Source of the DNA: an uncultured Erysipelotrichaceae bacterium
GTDB taxonomy: Bacteria; Bacillota_I; Bacilli_A; Erysipelotrichales; Erysipelotrichaceae
Direction: 5' to 3'
DNA: 14,020 nucleotides
Assembly: GCA_937957895.1 (NCBI GenBank)
Contig: CALFEZ010000199.1
Span: 1 to 14,020, forward strand
This document shows, one piece after another, positions 1-5,032 of the stretch. Each line of letters opens with the position of its first letter. Position 1 is the first letter of the stretch. Made by a program: the position numbers and the translations under genes. The notes beneath the pieces are model-generated. The model was given only the letters and a program-made list of their open reading frames with translations. It was not told where the DNA came from and did no database searches.

Positions 1-552
1 CTGCTCGATCTCATAGACCATGACATTGGCACCTACAGCATGGACCGTACCTCCCGGTAAATAGTAAAACTGGTTGGGGCGTACGTTGAATCGTTGCAAC
101 CAAGAAAAATGAGTTGGGCTGTACAATGCCTGAGCCAGTTCTTCTCTTGTTTTGCATGTGTGGCCAACGATCAACTCCGATTTATCATCACTGTCCAAAA
201 TCAGCCAAGCCTCTGCTTTGCCATGGGGAAGTCCTAATTTTTGGGCGAGTTCATCATCCGGATGAACTTGGATACTGAGATCTCTGTATGCATCGATGAT
301 CTTTACCAACAGTGGGAACTCTTCGTGTTTGCAGTTTCCAAACAACTCTCTGTTTTCCTTATACACTTTTGAAAGCGGAAGCCCGGCAAAATCATCACTT
401 TCCACAAGACAATCACCCTCTGGATGTGCAGAAACAAGCCACACCTCTCCTGTTTTATCCGACGGGATGTCAAACCCGTATTTTTCTTTCAGTCTTGTAC
501 CACCCCACATTTTCTCTTTGAAAACCGGGGCTATCTTTATGATCGAACTCAT
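1..552 (-). CDS. manA: Class I mannose-6-phosphate isomerase, 5' part (runs off the left edge)
   Basis: A type I, zinc-dependent phosphomannose isomerase interconverts mannose-6-phosphate and fructose-6-phosphate in the cytosol, linking mannose use or mannose-based glycan precursors to glycolysis. The open frame from ATG 552 to the window edge gives 184 residues with no stop; Firmicutes enzymes are usually about 310-320 residues, so roughly 60% is present. The family metal-site motifs are visible: IQVHPDD (Q95, H97), GKAEAW (E114) and GGTVHA (H171), followed by the YEIEQ segment where the window ends. The start is fixed by AGGAGG at 559-564, six bases upstream of the ATG. It lies just beyond the terminator of the SWIM gene and seems to be transcribed separately. 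The C-terminal part, with the catalytic arginine region, cannot be seen. Confidence 0.93.
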   Translation of the reverse strand, partial: MSSIIKIAPVFKEKMWGGTRLKEKYGFDIPSDKTGEVWLVSAHPEGDCLVESDDFAGLPLSKVYKENRELFGNCKHEEFPLLVKIIDAYRDLSIQVHPDDELAQKLGLPHGKAEAWLILDSDDKSELIVGHTCKTREELAQALYSPTHFSWLQRFNVRPNQFYYLPGGTVHAVGANVMVYEIEQ

Positions 553-570
553 CACGTACCTCCTTTATAT

Positions 571-579
571 ATTCTATCA
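571..579 (-). promoter_or_regulatory. Putative extended -10 promoter for manA
   Basis: On the minus strand TGATAGAAT matches an extended -10 element (TGn then TAGAAT, 571-576). The -35 position falls in the T-run of the preceding terminator and is poor. The predicted start near 564 coincides with the AGGAGG ribosome binding site, giving a leader of about 12 bases. This is inference from sequence only. Confidence 0.4.
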
Positions 580-591
580 ATTTACATGCAT

Positions 592-613
592 ATAAAAAAC
601 CCCAAAAGGGGTC
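592..613 (-). terminator. Rho-independent terminator after the SWIM gene
   Basis: On the minus strand ACCCC-TTTT-GGGGT is followed directly by a run of T. The stem begins inside the TGA stop codon (612-614) of the SWIM zinc-finger gene, so stop codon and hairpin are fused. The stem is short (4-5 bp) but GC-only in its core. Confidence 0.75.
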
Positions 614-1148
614 AACTTAAATCTTTTATTTTCAAACGCTCCTGTTCGACCATGTAATGATGAAAGAGATACATAAACAACTTCGTATCTTGCTTCATGT
701 AGCTGATCATCAGATAGATCAATTCATCACGTGTAAAAGATGCTAAATAACCAGCAACATCAAAAGATTGAAGCTTTTTGAAGTCTTCAGGGCTCCATCC
801 TTCCGGTACCGGCTTGGATTTGTGTTTTTCCTTTAAACCATCTTTTTGTTGCAATTCCTCGATATGAAGACGATCCTTTTGTTTGAGGATATCCATAAAA
901 GCGCTTACCTGATGCTTGCAATATCCGGCATCGGAATACGGACAATCACACGATGCAAACACGATCGAATCATCATGACCGATGTTGATCACGACATGGT
1001 ATGTGTTGTTTTCTCCGCGCACATCAAAATAGTAAGTATTGTCTACTTGTTTTTCAAGGCTTGTCCGACCTTCACTATAATACCGGATGCCTCGAAACAA
1101 TACTAGTTGTCTCGTGTTTTTATAAAATCGGTCGATCATCAGTTTCAT
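612..1148 (-). CDS. Free-standing SWIM zinc-finger protein
   Basis: A 178-residue soluble protein with the SWIM zinc-binding signature CxCxnCxH at residues 67-79 (C67, C69, C77, H79), preceded by a beta-rich stretch (residues 35-65) as is usual for SWIM domains. The C-terminal 60 residues are helical and charged and match nothing I recognise. SWIM domains bind DNA or proteins and are often fused to SNF2 helicases; here the domain stands alone, so the role is unknown. ATG 1148 is preferred over an upstream in-frame ATG at 1199 because GAAGGTG (1154-1160) is well placed and the promoter -10 at 1167-1172 lies between the two. The gene is monocistronic, with its own promoter and a terminator fused to its stop codon. 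Confidence 0.85.
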   Translation of the reverse strand: MKLMIDRFYKNTRQLVLFRGIRYYSEGRTSLEKQVDNTYYFDVRGENNTYHVVINIGHDDSIVFASCDCPYSDAGYCKHQVSAFMDILKQKDRLHIEELQQKDGLKEKHKSKPVPEGWSPEDFKKLQSFDVAGYLASFTRDELIYLMISYMKQDTKLFMYLFHHYMVEQERLKIKDLS

Positions 1149-1166
1149 GGTATCACCTTCATCCTT

Positions 1167-1195
1167 ATTATACATTACCTTAGTCCAATTGAAAA
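1167..1195 (-). promoter_or_regulatory. Sigma-A type promoter of the SWIM gene
   Basis: A perfect TATAAT (1167-1172) lies 17 bp from TTTTCA (1190-1195). The predicted start near 1160 is the first base of the ribosome binding site, so the leader would be about 12 bases. The -35 element sits in the T-rich tail of the hsp20 terminator. Confidence 0.65.
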
Positions 1196-1220
1196 ACAAA
1201 GGGCATCTTCAATGCCCCTT
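1191..1220 (-). terminator. Rho-independent terminator of hsp20
   Basis: On the minus strand GGGCAT-TGAAG-ATGCCC forms a 6-bp stem, extendable to 9 bp with one G-U pair, followed by TTTGTTTTTC. It starts three bases after the hsp20 stop codon. Confidence 0.85.
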
Positions 1221-1223
1221 GCC

Positions 1224-1628
1224 TTATTTGACTTCGATCTTATTGATGACTTCCTGATGTTCTTTCAATGGCAGCTTGACTTTCAAGACACCATCCTTGA
1301 ACTCAGCATCGATTTTCTCGCTATCAATGTTCGAGAAACGGATCTGACGCATAAACTCAGAGCACTTTCTTGTACGATAGTAGTACTTTTTGTTTTCGCT
1401 TTCTTCTTCCTCTTTATGTGATGCTTTTACAGTCAACACATCTTGATTGAAATCAACAAAAATCTCATCTTTCCTGTATCCTGGAAGATCGACTTCAACG
1501 AAATAGTCGTTGCCTTCTTGATACACATCGATGTGGGTCCCATAGCTCAATCTTGGGAAGAAAAACTCGTCATTAAAGAAGTCATCAAGAAGTGTGTTAG
1601 GTGTGCGTTTCGCAATATTGTATCTCAT
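1224..1628 (-). CDS. hsp20: Small heat shock protein, Hsp20/alpha-crystallin family
   Basis: A 134-residue ATP-independent holdase chaperone that binds unfolding proteins in the cytosol. The alpha-crystallin domain spans about residues 34-120 and includes the LPGYRKDEI segment (48-56), a beta strand with VLTVKA (64-69) and the hallmark AEFKDGVLKVKLP at 108-120. The C-terminal IEV at 131-133 fits the I/V-x-I/V tail motif that docks on neighbouring subunits in oligomers. ATG 1628 is chosen because AAAGGAGG (1632-1639) lies just upstream; the in-frame ATG at 1649 overlaps the downstream CIRCE arm and has no comparable site. Two CIRCE elements flank the promoter, implying HrcA control. The gene is transcribed alone and ends at a clear terminator. 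Confidence 0.95.
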   Translation of the reverse strand: MRYNIAKRTPNTLLDDFFNDEFFFPRLSYGTHIDVYQEGNDYFVEVDLPGYRKDEIFVDFNQDVLTVKASHKEEEESENKKYYYRTRKCSEFMRQIRFSNIDSEKIDAEFKDGVLKVKLPLKEHQEVINKIEVK

Positions 1629-1642
1629 ATGTCCTCCTTTAC

Positions 1643-1669
1643 TTAGCACTTGAATTACTAGAGTGCCAA
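1643..1669 (-). promoter_or_regulatory. CIRCE element, downstream copy (HrcA operator)
   Basis: The plus strand reads TTAGCACTT, nine bases, GAGTGCCAA. Compared with the consensus TTAGCACTC-N9-GAGTGCTAA there is one change in each arm. It lies at about +4 to +30 of the hsp20 transcript, between the predicted start and the ribosome binding site. Confidence 0.85.
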
Positions 1670-1679
1670 CTCTACCTGT

Positions 1680-1707
1680 ATTATAACAAAAAAATTAGCA
1701 CTGTCAA
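1680..1707 (-). promoter_or_regulatory. Consensus sigma-A promoter of hsp20
   Basis: TTGACA (1702-1707) and TATAAT (1680-1685) are both perfect on the minus strand, with a 16-bp spacer. The -35 hexamer lies within the upstream CIRCE element. The predicted transcription start is near 1673, giving a leader of about 45 bases that contains the second CIRCE. Confidence 0.85.
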
Positions 1708-1725
1708 GTGATGAGTGCTAACTTT
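1688..1725 (-). terminator. Probable terminator of the nitroreductase gene formed by the CIRCE inverted repeat
   Basis: Read as RNA from the minus strand, the CIRCE arms form an 8-bp stem (UUAGCACU/AGUGCUAA) that extends through a G-U pair and four A-U pairs, and it is followed by seven T. The stem base abuts the nitroreductase stop codon (1725-1727). The hairpin therefore has the form of an intrinsic terminator as well as an operator; the dual role is inference. Confidence 0.6.
1695..1721 (-). promoter_or_regulatory. CIRCE element, upstream copy (HrcA operator), overlapping the -35 box
   Basis: The plus strand reads TTAGCACTG, nine bases, GAGTGCTAA: 17 of 18 arm positions match the CIRCE consensus. 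The nine-base spacer together with the end of one arm contains the hsp20 -35 hexamer, so HrcA binding would exclude RNA polymerase. Confidence 0.93.
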
Positions 1726-2321
1726 TAACGTTCTACGAAAACTCTTTGATTTATGTCCTTCATCTTTTTATTAGTAGGCATCTGATCTGCCTTTCCAAAT
1801 GGCATTTGAGCTGTAATCTTATATTTTTTATCAACATTAAGATGTTCATAGATATAGTCATCGATCAACGGGTTGTAATGTTGCAAAGAAGCTGAAAGAC
1901 CCATTTCTGTCAGCATCAGCCATACTCCGTATTGTGCTACTCCCTGTCCTTGATCTGCCCAAAGGGTGACATTGTCCTGATACAAGGGAAACTTGGTTCT
2001 CAGTTCATCCCCAATCGAAGTATCTTCCAAGAAAATGATCGTGCCATCTCCGTTTTTGAATCCTGCTATCTTGTCGATCGATGCTTGTTGTTTGTCTGCC
2101 ACAACAAAGGGCAAGATTCTGTCTAGTACTGCATCCCATAACATGGTATGTTTTTCATTCAACAAAACAACAGCACTGACACTTTGCGCATTGAATGCCG
2201 AAGGAGAGTGCTTGATCGCCTGTTTGATATGCCATATGAGTTCATCCTGATCGATGTGTTCAGATTTTTTTAGTTGAGAGATCGATCGTCTGTTTTCGAT
2301 CAATGTCGTGAAGTTTTCCAT
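1725..2321 (-). CDS. FMN nitroreductase-like protein (Frm2/HBN1-like subgroup)
   Basis: A 198-residue cytosolic flavoprotein of the nitroreductase fold, expected to use NAD(P)H to reduce nitro, quinone or similar compounds. Visible features are RRSI at residues 11-14, SPSAFNAQS at 39-47 (the FMN-phosphate-contacting segment), GLSASLQHYNP at about 141-151 and MPFGK at 173-177. The length and the SPSAFNAQS motif fit the short Frm2-like nitroreductases rather than the longer NfsA type. ATG 2321 is chosen over an in-frame ATG at 2330 because AAGGTGG (2327-2333) overlaps the latter. It has its own promoter and stands alone. The natural substrate is unknown; it may act in redox or detoxification, which the sequence cannot decide. 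Confidence 0.86.
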   Translation of the reverse strand: MENFTTLIENRRSISQLKKSEHIDQDELIWHIKQAIKHSPSAFNAQSVSAVVLLNEKHTMLWDAVLDRILPFVVADKQQASIDKIAGFKNGDGTIIFLEDTSIGDELRTKFPLYQDNVTLWADQGQGVAQYGVWLMLTEMGLSASLQHYNPLIDDYIYEHLNVDKKYKITAQMPFGKADQMPTNKKMKDINQRVFVER

Positions 2322-2339
2322 ACATACCACCTTAATGGT

Positions 2340-2368
2340 ATTCTAGAAAAAGAAAAGACATTGTTCAA
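2340..2368 (-). promoter_or_regulatory. Promoter of the nitroreductase-like gene
   Basis: TTGAAC (2363-2368) lies 17 bp from TAGAAT (2340-2345) on the minus strand. The predicted start near 2333 is the first base of the AAGGTGG site. The -35 box lies in the loop and 3' arm of the preceding terminator hairpin and the T-tract forms the promoter spacer. Confidence 0.55.
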
Positions 2369-2378
2369 TCACAATGCC
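2346..2378 (-). terminator. Rho-independent terminator of glpP
   Basis: On the minus strand GGCATTGT, a 6-base loop and ACAATGTC form an 8-bp stem (one G-U), followed by TTTTCTTTTTC. The stem begins immediately after the TAG stop of glpP. Confidence 0.85.
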
Positions 2379-2948
2379 CTATTTCTTGTGGTGGACGGAT
2401 TTGCAGAGATCCAGATCACTGACCGTAAATGCCACGCATCCTGCCTTTAATCCATTTTCGATGTCTTCTTTGGTTTTGATCAAACCCCCGCCGATTATGG
2501 GTAGATTTAGTCTTTCCTTGATCGTTGGCATGATCCTAAAAGCGATGCCCGGCATGACTTCGACCATGTCCGGTTTTGAGCGTAACAGTGTTTCTATACC
2601 TCGATCTACAGATTTTGAGTCGATCAAAAACATGCGTTGGATCGCAATCTTTTTGTTTCGTTTGGTTACTTCGATGATGCGTGACTTAGCAGAAATGATT
2701 CCGTCAGCTCGCAGTTTCTGACACAGAAACTCAGTTCCATACTCATCGCTGGCGACTCCATTGATCATGTCGATATGGACCAATGCTTTTCTTTCGTGCT
2801 TATGGAGTGTTGCGATCATGTCAGACAATAACGATATATGGATGTCCTGAAGCAAACAAGTGGAAAGATCTGTCATCAAAAACTGCTCAAGACGTTTCAT
2901 GGTCGGGATGACTGGAATACATAATTGATTTTGGATGAGGTCCAACAT
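2379..2948 (-). CDS. glpP: Glycerol-3-phosphate-responsive antiterminator GlpP
   Basis: A 189-residue RNA-binding regulator with the TIM-barrel-like GlpP fold. In Bacillus subtilis, GlpP with bound glycerol-3-phosphate prevents termination in the leaders of glp mRNAs. Conserved stretches are HIDMINGVASDEYG at 58-71, DGIISAKS at 82-89, QRMFLIDS at 104-111, EVMPGI at 130-135 and IIGGGLIKT at 151-159, in the family order and at the family length. It follows glpO after 56 bases without an evident terminator, so co-transcription is likely, although a -10-like TATGAT at 2973-2978 could add a separate promoter. The adjacent leader terminator in front of glpO is its likely target. The start codon has only a modest GAGAGGGTG site. 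The assignment rests on motif recognition and is reinforced by the neighbour. Confidence 0.93.
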   Translation of the reverse strand: MLDLIQNQLCIPVIPTMKRLEQFLMTDLSTCLLQDIHISLLSDMIATLHKHERKALVHIDMINGVASDEYGTEFLCQKLRADGIISAKSRIIEVTKRNKKIAIQRMFLIDSKSVDRGIETLLRSKPDMVEVMPGIAFRIMPTIKERLNLPIIGGGLIKTKEDIENGLKAGCVAFTVSDLDLCKSVHHKK

Positions 2949-2953
2949 AACAT

Positions 2954-2997
2954 CACACCCTCTCTTTTTCTAATCATATCAGAAATAAAAGGGTGTG
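2954..2997. repeat. Inverted repeat CACACCC / GGGTGTG around the glpP start region
   Basis: Two perfect 7-base arms (2954-2960 and 2991-2997) are separated by 30 bases. The inner arm overlaps the glpP ribosome binding site (GAGAGGGTG on the minus strand), and a TATGAT -10-like element lies between the arms. In a read-through glpO-glpP transcript the arms could pair and cover the ribosome binding site. Function is unproven; a 7-bp match over this distance could be chance. Confidence 0.35.
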
Positions 2998-3004
2998 GAT
3001 AGAA

Positions 3005-4093
3005 TCATTTGTCTAATCCTAAGCGCTCATTCAGAATACGATGAACAAAATCGGTTGCGATTGCCGGAGCCGAAGCGATTCCCGGCGAATCGATCCCTGC
3101 AAGATTGAAGAAAAAAGGCACATGTTTGCTTTCTTCGATAATGAAATCATCTTCTTTCTCTTTAGGACGTATACCTGATAATCGTCCGATCTCATGTTCA
3201 TATGGAACAGATTTAATGACAGAGGTGATTTTCTCTTTGATCTCTGCGATTCCTTCTTCGGTCACTGCATCATCTTCCGGATCATCCACCTCAATGGCTG
3301 TCGGGCCAACCAACACTGTATCATGGACGGTCGGTACGATCAGCACCCCTTTTCCAAGTGCGGATGGCACCGGATAGAGCACGCGGGAAGCAATGTTCAT
3401 TGCTTCTTTGCCTAAAACGATGTAGTCACCGCGACGCATCACCAATGAGAAAGTTGGCTTTGATACCATTTGTTCGATGTGTGGAGCATACAATCCGGCA
3501 GCATTGACGATCGCTTTTGTCTGATATGTGTTTTTATCGGTCATCAGTTCAAATCCACCATCGATCTGACGGATTGCCTGCACTTGTTCGTTGTAATGGA
3601 CTTTGACGTGGTTTTGCTGTGCTTTTTGGATGGCTTTGCGTGCGATATCCATTGGATCGACGATCGCTGTCGTTGGCATATCAAGCACATCATACACATC
3701 ATCAGGCAAATTGGGTTCAAGCTTCTTTGCTTGTTCTGGTGTCAGTCTCTCAACAAACACATTCCGTTTTTTCCCATTTTCGATCAGTTCATCGATATGC
3801 ACACTGTCTTCTTTGTTCTTTGCAATGATGAATGCGCCGATGCGATGAAATGGTGTCCCCAGTTCTTTGCAATATGCTTCATACATCCTTGATCCCATCA
3901 AATTGTATTTTTCTTTTAAAGTATCATCTTTAGGATCAACACCACTATGGACGATCGCACTGTTGTGTCCGGTAACACCCATTCCTGCATTTTCATTTTT
4001 CTCCAACACCAAAACTTCTTTGTCATATTTACTTAGTTCATAAGCAACGGTGCTGCCAATGATCCCAGCACCGATCACGATAATGTCTAGCAT
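3005..4093 (-). CDS. glpO: FAD-dependent glycerol-3-phosphate oxidase/dehydrogenase, Mycoplasma GlpO type
   Basis: A 362-residue DAO-superfamily flavoprotein that oxidises sn-glycerol-3-phosphate to dihydroxyacetone phosphate. The FAD Rossmann motif GAGIIG is at 8-13 with E31 ending the second beta strand. HNSAIVHSGVD at 43-53 resembles Mycoplasma pneumoniae GlpO; H49 aligns by motif with its His51. MRRGDYIVLG, the GKGVLIVPT segment, VLVGPTA and the C-terminal RPKEKEDDF and DSPGIASAPA segments are also GlpO-like. The short length and absence of a C-terminal BFD-like [2Fe-2S] domain fit the short GlpO form rather than longer GlpA-like proteins. Oxygen as acceptor (making H2O2) is known for the Mycoplasma enzyme but only inferred here; an L-2-hydroxyglutarate oxidase is the main alternative. 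ATG 4093 is preferred to 4096 by GGAGG spacing, and the longer open frame to 4204 runs through the leader hairpin. glpP downstream supports glycerol-3-phosphate as substrate. Confidence 0.88.
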   Translation of the reverse strand: MLDIIVIGAGIIGSTVAYELSKYDKEVLVLEKNENAGMGVTGHNSAIVHSGVDPKDDTLKEKYNLMGSRMYEAYCKELGTPFHRIGAFIIAKNKEDSVHIDELIENGKKRNVFVERLTPEQAKKLEPNLPDDVYDVLDMPTTAIVDPMDIARKAIQKAQQNHVKVHYNEQVQAIRQIDGGFELMTDKNTYQTKAIVNAAGLYAPHIEQMVSKPTFSLVMRRGDYIVLGKEAMNIASRVLYPVPSALGKGVLIVPTVHDTVLVGPTAIEVDDPEDDAVTEEGIAEIKEKITSVIKSVPYEHEIGRLSGIRPKEKEDDFIIEESKHVPFFFNLAGIDSPGIASAPAIATDFVHRILNERLGLDK

Positions 4094-4110
4094 CATTTCC
4101 TCCTTTAAAT

Positions 4111-4147
4111 AAAAAAACAGAAAATCCAATACTTGGCTTTCTCTGTT
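4111..4147 (-). terminator. Leader terminator of glpO, probable GlpP antitermination target
   Basis: On the minus strand AACAGAGAA pairs with TTTTCTGTT (9 bp, one G-U); an inner CCAA/TTGG stem closes a three-base loop (4130-4132), and TTTTTTTATTT follows. The hairpin lies between a candidate promoter (4176-4204) and the GGAGG of glpO (4099-4103), eight bases upstream of it. This is the arrangement described for B. subtilis glpD, where GlpP relieves termination. It might instead simply end the gnd-zwf-HAD transcript. Confidence 0.72.
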
Positions 4148-4175
4148 TCTTACCGTTTGATTAACTTGTACATTC

Positions 4176-4204
4176 ATTGTAAGGGAGTTTTTTTGTAAGC
4201 GCAA
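4176..4204 (-). promoter_or_regulatory. Candidate glpO promoter upstream of the leader terminator
   Basis: TTGCGC (4199-4204) lies 17 bp from TACAAT (4176-4181) on the minus strand. The predicted start near 4169 gives a leader of about 76 bases containing the whole hairpin. The -10 is good and the -35 is weak beyond TTG. Confidence 0.45.
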
Positions 4205-4207
4205 ACA

Positions 4208-5017
4208 TTATGCAATCTTACGTGCGATCTTGTCTAGGTGATTGCACATGTACTCGTACAACTGAGAATGCCATTGATAATCTGCCTCAAATATCTCATC
4301 CACTCGACGTTCATCCTTGAGCATTTGTGCATTTCTGGCACTTCTTTCACTGATAGGATCATATACTGCGAAGGCATATCCGTTGTGATCACGGATCACA
4401 CTCATGCTTGCCACATCCGTCAATCCATCCCCAATATACACCATCTGTTCAAATGGGATCGGGCGTTTATGATGAGGGATCGATTGATTTACGGATAAAT
4501 CATCCGTCACATCAAACAGTCCTTTGTTGATACGAAACAAATACTGCGTCTTCATCGTGTAATTGATAGCCAATGCCGGCCATTTGATATTGTCATTTTC
4601 GTCATACATGAATTCACTTGCAAAGATATGCGCAAACTCATGGGCAATCGATGTACCCAGGATCATCTGCTTCAGACCACTCGATACGATATAATGTTCC
4701 ACATCAAGTCCTCGTTTTTTGCCATATGCCTTGATCGAACCAAACCAGGCTGGTACCCCATCAAACAGTTGGATGTTCTTACCATGATCAAAAAGGTACT
4801 GCCTGTTGATGCTGATCCCTTTTTCCTTCGCTTCCTCGATCATCTGATACATGTAAGCCAAAATCCGGTCCATGTTATGCTCTTTGGCAATTCGATCGAC
4901 TTTATCCCAAAAGACTTTCGGCTTTTGATAGCCGATTTCTTTTAGCAATCCATATTCCTGCATATCAAAAGGACTCAATGTCTTATCAAAATCATAGATA
5001 AAAGCAACTTTGGTCAT
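4208..5017 (-). CDS. HAD-superfamily phosphatase-like hydrolase, third gene of the gnd-zwf operon
   Basis: A 269-residue soluble protein with the HAD catalytic motifs: DFDKT at 9-13 (D9 nucleophile, D11 acid/base), VSSG at 111-114 (motif II serine), a lysine candidate at K156 or K165, and GDGLTD at 196-201 (acidic magnesium-binding motif). About 85 residues between motifs I and II, mainly helical, form a C1-type cap, so it resembles phosphoserine-phosphatase-like HADs. The start is supported by GGAGA close upstream, inside the last codons and gap after zwf; only 15 bases separate the genes, so it is co-transcribed with zwf. The substrate is unknown. Its position suggests a sugar phosphate or a side product of pentose phosphate metabolism, which is inference. 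It ends just before the glpO promoter. Confidence 0.85.
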   Translation of the reverse strand: MTKVAFIYDFDKTLSPFDMQEYGLLKEIGYQKPKVFWDKVDRIAKEHNMDRILAYMYQMIEEAKEKGISINRQYLFDHGKNIQLFDGVPAWFGSIKAYGKKRGLDVEHYIVSSGLKQMILGTSIAHEFAHIFASEFMYDENDNIKWPALAINYTMKTQYLFRINKGLFDVTDDLSVNQSIPHHKRPIPFEQMVYIGDGLTDVASMSVIRDHNGYAFAVYDPISERSARNAQMLKDERRVDEIFEADYQWHSQLYEYMCNHLDKIARKIA

Positions 5018-5032
5018 GTGTGTTCTCCGATC

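Noticed and set aside
3470..3892. Plus-strand open frame of 140 codons inside glpO
   Set aside because: It is rich in Cys, Phe, His and Ile as expected for an antisense frame, without a start signal or homology; glpO is clear on the other strand.
4111..4147. Hairpin as only the terminator of the HAD gene
   Set aside because: Not excluded, but it lies over 60 bases after the HAD stop and eight bases before the glpO ribosome binding site, with a candidate promoter in between and GlpP encoded next door, so a leader attenuator is the better reading.
4094..4204. N-terminal extension of glpO (37 extra residues from ATG 4204)
   Set aside because: The extension translates the leader hairpin and the ribosome binding site, has no site of its own, and GlpO-like proteins begin right before the FAD-binding strand. 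The open frame is coincidental.
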